This document shows positions 1-8,661 of a stretch of DNA of 64,000 nucleotides, one piece after another. The translations under genes and the position numbers were made by a program. The stretch comes from an uncultured Actinomycetaceae bacterium (GTDB lineage: Bacteria > Actinomycetota > Actinomycetes > Actinomycetales > Actinomycetaceae). Location: NCBI GenBank assembly GCA_902464405.1, contig CABQJD010000001.1, positions 62,001-126,000 of the forward strand, in the 5' to 3' direction. Position 1 is the stretch's first letter, and every line of letters starts with the position of its first letter. The notes under the pieces are model-generated. The model was not told where the DNA came from. It was given only the letters and a program-made list of their open reading frames with translations, and did not search any database.

Positions 1-45
1 AGATTAAGGTGCACCGAATTAAGGTGCACTAAAAAGCGGCGTCCA
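1..45. repeat. Direct repeat ATTAAGGTGCAC x2 at window edge
   Basis: ATTAAGGTGCAC occurs at 3-14 and again at 18-29, followed by TAAAAAGCGG. The AGGTGCAC and GTGCACTAAAAAG parts resemble the repeats at 25220-25258 and 28120-28145 in the accessory island, so this may be another member of that family. It lies downstream of the lyase gene on the minus strand. The left border is outside the window. Confidence 0.4.
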
Positions 46-119
46 AGCGCGTGAGTTGCCAAGAATCGGTGCTCCTATGCACGATCGATAGCAGTGGCGC
101 ACTTGAACGCCGCATTCTT

Positions 120-1034
120 TTAGCTGAGCAAGCCGACTTTCTTCAGCACAGCACGCACGTGCTCCACGTTCTCACCTTCAAGTGGCTTCACTGGGCGAGG
201 CATCTCGTTGGTCTCAAATACGCCGAGAAGCTGGCATGCTGTCTTGAATGCACCAATGCCTGCACCGAAACCTTGCACGCCTTTCACCTGCACAATAGTC
301 ATGAGAGTTGCGAGACGATCCTGCTCCTTGCGCACGCCTTCCCAATCTCCTGCTTGGTAGAGATCCCACTGCTTTACGTATCCAGCTGGATCCACATTAC
401 CCAAGCCTGGCACTGAGCCATCTGCGCCAGAAAGATATGCACCATCGACCACGACTTCATGCCCTGTGAGCAGCTGGAGCGGGTGCCCTGCTTCCTCGTT
501 GAGCATCGTCAAGAAACGGAAGGAAACATCGTCACCAGAAGAATCTTTCACGCCGTTCAACGTGCCTTCTTTGGCAAGCTCCATAAGGAGTGCTGGCGAA
601 AGCTTCACGTGTACGCACACGGGGATATCGTAAGCCCAAATCGGCAAATCAGTTGCTTTGCGAAGCAAACGGAAATGCTCTTTGATTTCTGCTTCTCCTT
701 GCAGTGCATAGAACGGAGCAGTCGCCACAACGCCTGCCACTCCATACTTTTCAGCAACCTTAATATGCTCGATCACACGCTCTGTTTCGGTATCGATCAC
801 GCCGCAAAGAATCGGAATACGCCCGTCTACAACGCGTGTAGCTTCAGCAATAATCTGCTCACGGCGTTCATTGGTGGAAAATACCACCTCTCCGCTGGAT
901 CCGAGCACGAATAAGCCGTGAATACCAGCATCAATCATGCGGTTGATATGACGCTCAAGAGATGGAACATCGAGTTCACCATTTTTGAGTGGAATAGATA
1001 GCGGCGGTACAACGCCACGAATTGGCTTAGCCAT
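120..1034 (-). CDS. DapA/NanA family class I aldolase (putative N-acetylneuraminate lyase or sugar-acid lyase)
   Basis: This 304-aa protein has the length and motifs of the dihydrodipicolinate synthase / N-acetylneuraminate lyase superfamily, TIM-barrel enzymes that form a Schiff base with a 2-oxo acid. GSSGE near residue 46 takes the place of the GTTGE or GSTGE loop, YDIP holds the catalytic Tyr, and GVKDSSGD carries the Schiff-base Lys. Family members cleave N-acetylneuraminate, form dihydrodipicolinate or dehydrate sugar acids, and the motifs alone do not choose between these. The ABC transporter operon just upstream and the divergent GntR regulator favour catabolism, and sialic acid is my best guess. 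The ATG has GGAGAG 8 nt upstream. A 118-bp gap separates it from the ATPase gene, so it may have its own promoter. Confidence 0.85.
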   Translation of the reverse strand: MAKPIRGVVPPLSIPLKNGELDVPSLERHINRMIDAGIHGLFVLGSSGEVVFSTNERREQIIAEATRVVDGRIPILCGVIDTETERVIEHIKVAEKYGVAGVVATAPFYALQGEAEIKEHFRLLRKATDLPIWAYDIPVCVHVKLSPALLMELAKEGTLNGVKDSSGDDVSFRFLTMLNEEAGHPLQLLTGHEVVVDGAYLSGADGSVPGLGNVDPAGYVKQWDLYQAGDWEGVRKEQDRLATLMTIVQVKGVQGFGAGIGAFKTACQLLGVFETNEMPRPVKPLEGENVEHVRAVLKKVGLLS

Positions 1035-1152
1035 TATTCATTCTCTCCTTAGAGAATAGTGTTTTGTGAGTGACGGCGGAGCGCACTAACAACTGCACAG
1101 CTGTACAGCTATAGCAGTACGCACCGTGCACACCGCCGCACGAAATTTTTCC

Positions 1153-2001
1153 TCAGCTGAGGTTTGGATGAAGGAGCGACGGCGCAGCCCCGAGGAGCTT
1201 GCGCGTATACGGATCCTTCGGGTTATGCAGCAACTCTTGAGCTGGACCTTCTTCCACCACAACGCCTTTGTTCATCACGGCGATGCGATCGGAAATGTAG
1301 CGCACAGTCTGAATATCGTGTGAAATAAAGACCATCGCCAAGCCAAGCTCCTCGCGCAGATCGGAAAGAAGATTCAGGATCTGAGCTCGCACAGAGACGT
1401 CGAGTGCCGAAGTCGGCTCGTCAGCAATAATTGCTTTCGGGTTGAGCGAGAGTGCACGTGCAATGGCCACGCGCTGACGCTGCCCACCAGAGAGCTGCCC
1501 TGGAAGAGCGCCCAAGGCGGAGAGCGGCAATCCCACTAAACCGAGCAATTCACGCACGCGACTCGCGCGTGAGGCTTCGTCACCGATTTTGTGCACGCGA
1601 AGCGGATCAGCGAGCTGATCTTGCACAGTCATACGAGGATTCAAAGCAGTTGCTGGATCCTGGAAGACCACCGATACAACTTGACCGATATGACGGCGAT
1701 CCTCAGCTGTTCGCTTCGTCACGTCTTTGCCCATGAAGAATACTTTGCCCTTGGTTGCTACCTGCAAACCGCACATCACGTTTGCTGTGGTAGATTTGCC
1801 GCAGCCAGATTCACCCACGATGCCAAGCACTTTTCCAGGCATAATCTTCATATCTACACCACGCACAGCGTGCACGTGATTTGGCTTGAAGATGGAGCCT
1901 GTACGGGCTTTGAACGTCACTTCCACGCCCTGCAACTCGATAATCGGAGTGTTGGGATCAACAGGTGCCTCATTTGGCAAAATCAATTTTTCTTCTGCCA
2001 C
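1153..2001 (-). CDS. Oligopeptide/opine-type ABC transporter ATPase (DppF/OppF-like)
   Basis: A 282-aa ABC ATPase of the peptide/nickel/sugar-acid importer class. It shows Walker A GESGCGKST (about residues 63-71), the signature LSGGQRQRVAIARAL and Walker B IIADEPTSALD, and it ends in the DPYTRKLLGAAPSL tail typical of DppF/OppF proteins. The start is GTG, 2 bp after the stop of the permease-ATPase fusion, with AAAGGAGG upstream. It should form the second ATPase of the heterodimer, its partner being the C-terminal half of the upstream fusion. The substrate is inferred from context: this transporter class also carries sialic acid in some bacteria. Confidence 0.92.
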   Translation of the reverse strand: MAEEKLILPNEAPVDPNTPIIELQGVEVTFKARTGSIFKPNHVHAVRGVDMKIMPGKVLGIVGESGCGKSTTANVMCGLQVATKGKVFFMGKDVTKRTAEDRRHIGQVVSVVFQDPATALNPRMTVQDQLADPLRVHKIGDEASRASRVRELLGLVGLPLSALGALPGQLSGGQRQRVAIARALSLNPKAIIADEPTSALDVSVRAQILNLLSDLREELGLAMVFISHDIQTVRYISDRIAVMNKGVVVEEGPAQELLHNPKDPYTRKLLGAAPSLLHPNLS

Positions 2002-2003
2002 GA

Positions 2004-4079
2004 TCAGGCCTCCTTTCCTGCTGGTACATAGCGGGGTGCTCGCTGGTAGACACCTTCCTTAGTGGGCAGAGCAGCGTAGACGTGCTCTGGCCCAACCAGC
2101 TCAAATTCGAGCGGAATATCGGTGCCATAATCCGGGTGCGAGGAACGCGGTGCGAAACGGTCGCCTACAGGGAAATCCTTCGGGCTTGGCACAGTACCAG
2201 GCACTTGGTGAAGCCTGCCAGAGCCAGCCTCAATCGACAGCACAGCGCCAAGCAAACCGCGAGTGTATTCGTGAGTTGGATGCTCAAGCAGTTCGCTTGT
2301 CGGAGCCTGCTCCACCACCTGCCCTGCATACATCACAGTAATCTTGTGCGCTACCTCAGCGACAAGTGCAAGATCGTGGCTCACAAACACCATGGCGAAG
2401 CCAAGTTTTTCACGCAATTCATTGAGGAGCGCAATCACCTGCTTTTGTACCGTGACGTCGAGAGCTGTAGTTGGCTCGTCAGCAATCACGAGCTTTGGAT
2501 CACGAGTAAGAGCCATAGCGATCAGCACACGCTGCCTCTGCCCGCCCGAAAGCTCATGCGGATAAGATTCAAGCGTGCGCTTCGGGTCCAAACCGACGAG
2601 TTCGAGGAGTTCTTCTGCGCTGCGAGTGCCTCCGCGAGAAGTCAGCTGTTTCATCTGGGCTTTAATGAGCATTGCTGGATTCAGAGAGCTGAGAGCATCC
2701 TGATAGATCATTGCCATCTCATTGCCAAGCAGAGCTTGCCGTTCCTTAGCAGGCATCTTGAGAAGATCTTTACCTTGGTAGAGAATCTCACCTTCGAACT
2801 GAGCGCGAGGATCAATCAAGCCCATAATCGTGAGGGCAGTAATTGATTTACCGCAGCCAGATTCACCCACAAGCCCCATCGTCTCGCCTGGGCGAACAGT
2901 GAAGCTCACATGATCGACTACGTTCACGTCACCATGCCTTGGGAACTTAATGCTTAGATTCTTCACTTCGAGAAGTGGAGTCGCACCAGCAAATTGCGAA
3001 TCGTCGAAACGATCATTACGTTTAGTTTCCACGGCATAGAGTGCATCGAGGCGAGCTTGCAAGGATTCAGCCTGAGCCGCATAAGCACGGCGAGGATCCA
3101 AAAGCAGCGCATCCGCTTCGCGGTCTGCTGTGTTTTGCTCCACCTTCACAGGCGCTGAAGCAGGAGCTGCCACCATCGCATCTGTGATGCCCTCAGAGAG
3201 AATGTTCAAGCAGAGTACAGTAATCATAATCAGAATGCCTGGGAAGAACGCCGTCCACCATGCACCATAGATAATTGATCCGTTTGCTGATGCGTCTGAG
3301 AGCACATTGCCCCATGTTGGAACCATCGTGGATTGCAAACCTGAACCGATGAAGGTCAGCGACGCTTCCAGAATAATCGCGTCAGCAACGAGAACCGTAG
3401 CGAATACGAGCACTGGAGCCGCAGTATTGCGGATCACGTGTTTGACGAGAATCCACGGTGCGCGAGCGCCAGAGACGATCACTGCACGAACGTAATCTTC
3501 ACCGTATGCTGCCATCACGTTTGCGCGCACAATACGAGCAAGCTGAGGAGTATAAACGAAGGAGATTGCCACGATAATCACAGCAACAAGCCCCACTTTA
3601 TTGCCATCGGAGAAGATACCGCTGAAGACGAGCACCATAACGGCTGCCATAGCGATACCAGGCACTGCCATAACGATATCCATAATGCGCATAATCACTT
3701 CAGAAAGGCTGCGGCGCACAACTGCAGCAATCGAACCGATAATTGCACCAAGGAGAAGGGCAATCAATGCTGAACACAAGCCGATAATGATTGAGTAGCG
3801 CCCGCCCATGAGCAGACGAGAGAAGACGTCACGCCCAGCGTAATCAGTACCAAACGGATGCTCGGCACTTGGAGGCGCAAGTATCGCGGAAGTATCAACA
3901 AATCCAGGAGCATACGGAGCGATAAACTTCGCTACCACTGAGATAACTACGATAAAGGAAAGCACACATACTGCTGCCCGAGCACCAATACTCATGCTCT
4001 TCCAACGATTAAAACGAACTTTCTTACCGCTTTCAACTGCGGAAACAACTTTCTTTGTTTTACTCATCATGGCTATCAC
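2004..4079 (-). CDS. Fused ABC permease-ATPase (DppC-DppD fusion)
   Basis: A 691-aa fusion of two transporter subunits that are usually separate. Residues about 30-300 form a DppC-type inner-membrane permease (hydrophobic spans; HPFGTDYAGRDVFSR is the typical N-terminal permease motif). After an acidic and Ala-rich linker (about 305-365), residues 370-690 form a DppD-type ATPase with Walker A GESGCGKS, LSGGQRQRVLIAMAL and VIADEPTTALD. The first possible start is a GTG overlapping the upstream stop (GTGA); ATGs 9 and 12 nt further in are alternatives. Such fusions occur in sialic acid (Sat-type) transporters, which supports that reading without proving it. No frame break separates the halves, so the fusion looks genuine. 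Confidence 0.9.
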   Translation of the reverse strand: MIAMMSKTKKVVSAVESGKKVRFNRWKSMSIGARAAVCVLSFIVVISVVAKFIAPYAPGFVDTSAILAPPSAEHPFGTDYAGRDVFSRLLMGGRYSIIIGLCSALIALLLGAIIGSIAAVVRRSLSEVIMRIMDIVMAVPGIAMAAVMVLVFSGIFSDGNKVGLVAVIIVAISFVYTPQLARIVRANVMAAYGEDYVRAVIVSGARAPWILVKHVIRNTAAPVLVFATVLVADAIILEASLTFIGSGLQSTMVPTWGNVLSDASANGSIIYGAWWTAFFPGILIMITVLCLNILSEGITDAMVAAPASAPVKVEQNTADREADALLLDPRRAYAAQAESLQARLDALYAVETKRNDRFDDSQFAGATPLLEVKNLSIKFPRHGDVNVVDHVSFTVRPGETMGLVGESGCGKSITALTIMGLIDPRAQFEGEILYQGKDLLKMPAKERQALLGNEMAMIYQDALSSLNPAMLIKAQMKQLTSRGGTRSAEELLELVGLDPKRTLESYPHELSGGQRQRVLIAMALTRDPKLVIADEPTTALDVTVQKQVIALLNELREKLGFAMVFVSHDLALVAEVAHKITVMYAGQVVEQAPTSELLEHPTHEYTRGLLGAVLSIEAGSGRLHQVPGTVPSPKDFPVGDRFAPRSSHPDYGTDIPLEFELVGPEHVYAALPTKEGVYQRAPRYVPAGKEA

Positions 4080-5068
4080 ACAGACCTAATACGCGGATTA
4101 ATCAGCAGATACAGCATATCGACGATGATATTCACGACGATGAACGCCAATGCGACCACAAGAGCCGACGCCTGCACCACTTCAACCTGGCTCTGCTGTA
4201 CACCTTGTACGAGCACCTTGCCCATTCCTTGAATACCGAAAATAATTTCGATAACGACCGCACCACCCATCAAATAGCCGACGCGCAAGCCCAGCACCGT
4301 CACTGGCGTAATAAGAGCATTGCGAAGTACGTTGCGAGCAATGACGACTGGGCGCGGAATACCAGCGCCTAATGCCGTACGCACATAATCACGATCTAAC
4401 TCTTCCACTACAGAGGTACGCACTACGCGGGTCATCTGCCCGATCACAGGAGTTGCGAGAGCAACAGCTGGGAGGAACATACGCGCTGCCCAACCAGCGA
4501 AATCCTCTGTAATTTTAGGCAAAGGTCCTGAAACGGGCACACCGTGAATCACGTTCAAGCCAAGCAAGACGAGTAGTGCGGCAAGCCAGAAACTTGGAGT
4601 GCCAATAAAGATTACGGAAAGAACGCGAATCAGCTGATCTGGCCAGCGGTCACGATAGAGAGCTGCAAGAACGCCGAGCGGGAAAGAAATAAGAACGGCA
4701 ATAAACAGACCAAAGAAAGTCAGTTGCAACGTCACAGGAAGTGCTGGCGCAATAAGATCTACTACTTTGTGCCCTGTACCTACGCCATAGATGCCGAAGT
4801 TTCCTTGCAAAAGCCCTGCAACGTAGCTCACGTAACGAATCACGGCAGGAATTGGTTTGCCCGTTTCACTGCCATCATCTGTGACGTAACCGTGCGCAAT
4901 ATTAAACGCTTTTACTTGAGCGGGATCTGCAGCATTATCGCCAAGTGCAGTCCAAGCTGGATCGATGGGCGAAAGCTCCATCAAGAAAAATACGAGGATG
5001 GTGACGCCGATTGCCATAATTGGCAATGCAATTAAGCGCCTCCCCACGAGCCTTAATAAATTATTCAC
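4076..5068 (-). CDS. ABC transporter permease (DppB-like)
   Basis: A 330-aa inner-membrane permease of the DppB/OppB type. It has the N-terminal span RRLIALPIMAIGVTILVFFL, a long extracytoplasmic loop, five further hydrophobic spans and the conserved region MTRVVRTSVVEELDRDYVRT that contacts the ATPase. The GTG start has AAAGGAG at a good distance. Its stop overlaps the start of the fusion gene by 4 nt, so the two are translationally coupled. A strong hairpin with a U-run lies between this gene and the upstream binding-protein gene. Confidence 0.92.
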   Translation of the reverse strand: MNNLLRLVGRRLIALPIMAIGVTILVFFLMELSPIDPAWTALGDNAADPAQVKAFNIAHGYVTDDGSETGKPIPAVIRYVSYVAGLLQGNFGIYGVGTGHKVVDLIAPALPVTLQLTFFGLFIAVLISFPLGVLAALYRDRWPDQLIRVLSVIFIGTPSFWLAALLVLLGLNVIHGVPVSGPLPKITEDFAGWAARMFLPAVALATPVIGQMTRVVRTSVVEELDRDYVRTALGAGIPRPVVIARNVLRNALITPVTVLGLRVGYLMGGAVVIEIIFGIQGMGKVLVQGVQQSQVEVVQASALVVALAFIVVNIIVDMLYLLINPRIRSV

Positions 5069-5109
5069 TAATTCTCCTTTTTGCTAAGCGTGAGTCTGTG
5101 AATACAAAA

Positions 5110-5141
5110 GGCGGGGCGGAAGCCGGAGCTTCCACCCCGCC
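5110..5141 (-). terminator. Intercistronic Rho-independent hairpin between binding protein and permease genes
   Basis: Arms GGCGGGGCGGAAGC (5110-5123) and GCTTCCACCCCGCC (5128-5141) pair over 14 bp with one G-T pair and a 4-nt loop. On the minus-strand transcript the hairpin is followed by TTTTGT. It lies 45 bp past the binding-protein stop. Such partial terminators commonly make the binding protein more abundant than the membrane subunits. Confidence 0.8.
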
Positions 5142-5185
5142 CAGAAGCTGGAGCTATTGCTTAGCTCAAGCAATTCTTTTCAGAA

Positions 5186-6781
5186 TTACTCAGTCACCTT
5201 AGCGCCAATGAGCTGCAGACCAGTCACGCCAATTGGAGTAAGGTTGGAAACCTTCTCGGGATTGTAAGCGGTGTAAAGAGTGTGGAATACGAGCGGATAG
5301 AGAGCTGCCTGATCGGCGACCATATCCTGAACTTCGCCCCACTTAGCTTTTGCTTCATCACCAGTGGCCTTGTCTGCTTCGTCCATAAGAGCCACAAGAG
5401 CAGCAGCAGCTTCTGGATCAGACTCGGTAAGACGGAAACGATCCTTCATCCACAGTTGGTTGTAGAACCAGCCCTTGATGAGCACACCAGGATCAGCGCC
5501 GTATACGGAAGCATCGCCAGGAGCAACGATAACATCGAAGTCACCCTGTGCCACGTTGTTGTTCCAGAGGTCAGCAGAAGCAACATTGGAGAGGTTTACT
5601 TTCAAGCCGAGAGCTTCGAGATTCTGCTGAATCTGCGGACCCATTGCAGCAATCCACGTATCAGTGGTGGTCATTACACGAATTTCAGTTCCTTCTGCAA
5701 CGCCAGCATCAGCGAGGAGCTTCTTAGCTTTATCTGTGTCGAAGGAGAACTGAGTTGCAGCCTTCTTATACTGATCGCTGTACTCAGGAAGGAAAGAAGT
5801 TGGCTCCTTACCAGCGCCATTAAGAGCAGTCTTAATCATTGTCTGGGTATCGATAGCAGTCAAGAGAGCTTGGCGTACGCGCTTATCGTTGAAAGGTGCC
5901 TTATTGGTGTTGAACGACATCATTGCAATGCCATAAGCAGTAGCTTCATCAACTTTCCAGCCAGCTGCTTTAACTTTCTCAATACCTGCAGGATCGAGAG
6001 CTTCAACAACATCGGTAGTTCCACCGAGAGCGGCAGTCAAACGAGCAGTAGCATCACGTGAGTTATCGTAGTGAATTGTTGCCACAGTTGCTGGGTTGGA
6101 GCCGTTGTAGTGCTCGTTCACGGAAAGTTCCTGAGTGGTATCCGTGATTGAATCATACTTGTATGGACCAGAACCAACTGGCATCTTCGTCAATTCATCA
6201 AATGTTGCCTTGGTTGGCACAACCTTGATGAGAGCCAAACGCTCTTTGAGATTATCGATTGCGTGGGTGAGTTTTACAGTCACTGTAGACTCATCTTTTG
6301 CTTCGATAGAAGCAATCGATGTAATGAACGCAGCATAGGAGCTTGGCTGCACTTTACCAGAAGAGTCTTTATCACCCTCAACGATACGCTTATAAGAACT
6401 CACCACATCCTCTGCAGTTACTGCATCACCAGTGGAGAACTTTGCGCCGTCACGAAGCTTTACTTCGTACGTCGTATCATCAACCTTCATTGGTTCATCT
6501 TCAGCTGCGAGAGCTTTGTGAGCTTTGAAAGTCGAGAAATCGAACTCATACAAGCCTTCAATTACCTGAAGGTTTGCACCCACAGCAAGAGCTGACGATG
6601 TGTTCGATGGATTCCAGTTGGTGGTGTCGTACGCAGCGAAAACATTCAGTTTTCCAGTTGCCGCACCTGCAGCTGCTCCATCATCCTTTTTATCGGATGT
6701 GCCGCCGCCGCAAGCAGAGAGAGCCATTGCCGCAGCAGCGAGTACTGCCGAAGCTTTTGCCCAACGCTTCATGGAACGCAT
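5186..6781 (-). CDS. ABC transporter substrate-binding lipoprotein, family 5
   Basis: A 531-aa solute-binding protein of the DppA/OppA family (SBP_bac_5). The signal peptide ends in the lipobox LSAC with the lipidated Cys at residue 24, followed by a Gly-rich and Asp/Lys-rich linker. Typical segments are DGAKFSTGDAVTAEDVVSSYKR and NTNKAPFNDKRVRQALLTAI. The start ATG has AAAGGAGAGG 6-12 nt upstream. It is the first gene of the importer operon and diverges from the GntR regulator gene over about 60 bp. The family binds peptides, nickel, sugars or sialic acid; the lyase and GntR neighbours suggest a sugar acid. Confidence 0.92.
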   Translation of the reverse strand: MRSMKRWAKASAVLAAAAMALSACGGGTSDKKDDGAAAGAATGKLNVFAAYDTTNWNPSNTSSALAVGANLQVIEGLYEFDFSTFKAHKALAAEDEPMKVDDTTYEVKLRDGAKFSTGDAVTAEDVVSSYKRIVEGDKDSSGKVQPSSYAAFITSIASIEAKDESTVTVKLTHAIDNLKERLALIKVVPTKATFDELTKMPVGSGPYKYDSITDTTQELSVNEHYNGSNPATVATIHYDNSRDATARLTAALGGTTDVVEALDPAGIEKVKAAGWKVDEATAYGIAMMSFNTNKAPFNDKRVRQALLTAIDTQTMIKTALNGAGKEPTSFLPEYSDQYKKAATQFSFDTDKAKKLLADAGVAEGTEIRVMTTTDTWIAAMGPQIQQNLEALGLKVNLSNVASADLWNNNVAQGDFDVIVAPGDASVYGADPGVLIKGWFYNQLWMKDRFRLTESDPEAAAALVALMDEADKATGDEAKAKWGEVQDMVADQAALYPLVFHTLYTAYNPEKVSNLTPIGVTGLQLIGAKVTE

Positions 6782-6841
6782 ATTGATTCCTCTCCTTTGA
6801 GTGAATATGTTAAACCGGTCACTGCCGGATATAATCAGCTT
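6782..6841. promoter_or_regulatory. Divergent promoter region of importer operon and gntR gene
   Basis: On the plus strand TATAAT (6830-6835) is followed by 6 nt and then ATG at 6842, which would give a leaderless gntR mRNA. On the minus strand AAAGGAGAGG serves the binding-protein gene, and CATATT-like sequence near 6806-6811 could be its -10. CCGG-TCACTG-CCGG (6815-6828) is a 14-bp inverted repeat directly before the plus-strand -10 box and is a candidate operator for the regulator. Confidence 0.5.
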
Positions 6842-7615
6842 ATGTTGTCAGACAAGTTTATGCAAGCAGCTTTCAGTAACAATTTAGTTACACCTTTATC
6901 CGACCCTGCACCGCAGCGCCAGATAAGCAGATCTAATAGCACAATGAACGCCATTAAAAGCTATATGCTCTCTCACCAGCTCAAACCTGGTGACCCCCTC
7001 CCTTCCGAGGCTGCGCTCTGCTCACAGCTGGGAGTTTCCCGCTCCTCAGTACGCGAAGCTCTACGCCAGCTAGAAGCTCTCGACGTGATCGATGTGCATC
7101 GAGGGAAAGGCTCTTTCGTTGGAGCAATGTCTATGCAGCCTCTTATCGATACTCTGCTCCTCAAGAATGCTCTCGAGAGAGCCGAGGGAAATAAAACGAT
7201 CGGCAACATCGCACAAATCCGTATCGCAATCGACCTTGGCGTAGCGCCACAGCTCGTAACAGCAATGAAAGGAAGCTCCAATCCACAGCTGCGCAGCATC
7301 GTCAGCGTGATGCTTGAAAAAACTGAGCACGGCGAGCTTTTCCCTGACGAAGATATCGCTTTCCACACAGGCATGATGCACTACCTCAACAACACTCTCA
7401 TTACAGAACTTATGAGCGCTATGTGGTTCGTCTACCAGAGCCTCCTGCCAAATCTCGATCATGAAGCAGCAGTAACGAAAGAAAACTTAGCGATAACAGC
7501 TCGTTCACACGGAGAAATGCTTGACGCCGCCGAAGCGGGAGACCTTTTCGCCTATACCGAAGCAGTTCATCGTCACTACGCCCCACTTCAGCAGCTCATC
7601 GCCAGCGCTGGCTGA
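6842..7615 (+). CDS. GntR family (FadR/FCD-type) transcriptional regulator
   Basis: A winged helix-turn-helix of the GntR family occupies about residues 20-90 (LPSEAALCSQLGVSRSSVREALRQLEAL, then the wing GKGSFVG). An all-helical FCD-type ligand-binding domain follows, with the His residues expected to bind metal or an acid ligand (FHTGMMHYLN, HGEMLDAAEAGD, HRHY). I chose ATG 6842, giving 257 aa, rather than the in-frame TTG at 6797. TATAAT lies 6 nt before it and there is no Shine-Dalgarno sequence, so translation is probably leaderless. FCD regulators usually respond to sugar acids or other carboxylates. The divergent position makes it the likely repressor of the importer-lyase operon. Confidence 0.88.
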   Translation: MLSDKFMQAAFSNNLVTPLSDPAPQRQISRSNSTMNAIKSYMLSHQLKPGDPLPSEAALCSQLGVSRSSVREALRQLEALDVIDVHRGKGSFVGAMSMQPLIDTLLLKNALERAEGNKTIGNIAQIRIAIDLGVAPQLVTAMKGSSNPQLRSIVSVMLEKTEHGELFPDEDIAFHTGMMHYLNNTLITELMSAMWFVYQSLLPNLDHEAAVTKENLAITARSHGEMLDAAEAGDLFAYTEAVHRHYAPLQQLIASAG

Positions 7616-7704
7616 GAAAGTGCATAAAGTCTCATATCAACATAGGTTTACGCGTCTACAATAAAAGCGTTCGTGCACTCTACTCACAACGAAGAGAGAT
7701 TCCT

Positions 7705-8628
7705 ATGACTAATGCGGCACATGACCTCCCATTCCTCATCGGCGCTTATGCTTCCACATCAGGCGATCTTGAATGGCAGGCGGAATACTACAATCTCCTC
7801 GCCCAAGAAGAGTGGGTCGGGGGCTTAGAAATCCCGTTCTTCGGCGAAAGTTTACGCGAAGATATTCGTTGGTTTGCCGCTCAGATGAAGCCCGCTTTCA
7901 GCACAAACGTACTCACTCCAATCCCTGGAGTGATGAAACATATTACAGATAAAACATGGGGAATTGCATCTGCCGATGACGATGGTCGAGAAGCCGCACT
8001 TCATTTTCTTGAACGTGCAGCAGACACCATGCGCGAAATGAACGATTTGACTGGCAAGAAATTTTTTTCATTCCTATCTCTGCACACAGCTCCACAGGAA
8101 AAATGCAGTGCCGAAGCCTTGCAACGCTCACTGGAAACGCTCGTCACTTGGGATCTCGATGGCGCTGAGCTGACGATTGAACATTGCGATGCCTGGACAG
8201 ATGAACACCCTGTAGAAAAAGGTTTTCTAAGTTTAGATGACGAACTTGCCGCAATTGACGCCGTGGGCGCACCTCATCTTTACGCCTCGATCAATTGGGG
8301 GCGTGACGCAATCGAAGGTCGTAATGCTCAGTTGCCGCTCGAGCATATCAAGCAGGTTGCAGCTAGCGGGCACCTTGCAGGCATGATTCTCTCTGGAGCC
8401 CAAGATCAACACGATGGGCAATGGGGACCGTGGGTTGATGCACATATTGGCTTGCACGAACACCAACCAGAATCTGTGCTTACGCGCGAAAGTGCACACG
8501 CAGCATTTGAAGCAGCATTGGCAGCTGCACCGAAATATATTGGCACCAAAATTTCTATCAACACTGGCTCTAATTCCGAACGTATTGCTCTCTTGCGTGA
8601 AATAGCCGAGATTGCACGAGCCGCATAA
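7705..8628 (+). CDS. DUF4862 family protein
   Basis: A 307-aa protein recognised as DUF4862 by overall sequence. It has the look of a TIM-barrel, xylose-isomerase-like enzyme (repeated hydrophobic strands, with HCDAWTDE and ASINWGRDAIEGR as candidate active-site segments). I know of no assigned activity. In actinobacteria this family is often found with sugar or sialic acid catabolic genes, which fits this locus. The ATG is preceded by GAAGAGAG. It follows the gntR gene on the same strand by 89 bp. Confidence 0.75.
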   Translation: MTNAAHDLPFLIGAYASTSGDLEWQAEYYNLLAQEEWVGGLEIPFFGESLREDIRWFAAQMKPAFSTNVLTPIPGVMKHITDKTWGIASADDDGREAALHFLERAADTMREMNDLTGKKFFSFLSLHTAPQEKCSAEALQRSLETLVTWDLDGAELTIEHCDAWTDEHPVEKGFLSLDDELAAIDAVGAPHLYASINWGRDAIEGRNAQLPLEHIKQVAASGHLAGMILSGAQDQHDGQWGPWVDAHIGLHEHQPESVLTRESAHAAFEAALAAAPKYIGTKISINTGSNSERIALLREIAEIARAA

Positions 8629-8633
8629 AACCA

Positions 8634-8661
8634 ATGCGCGGGCTTATATTACACCGCGCAT
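8634..8661. terminator. Hairpin between convergent DUF4862 and hydrolase genes
   Basis: Arms ATGCGCGG (8634-8641) and CCGCGCAT (8654-8661) pair perfectly across a 12-nt loop. The hairpin starts 5 nt after the DUF4862 stop and overlaps the stop of the convergent hydrolase gene. The flanks are not T-rich, so termination strength is uncertain. Confidence 0.5.

Noticed and set aside
1965..2846. A 293-codon plus-strand frame opposite the ABC transporter genes
   Set aside because: Antisense to clear ATPase motifs, with no family likeness.
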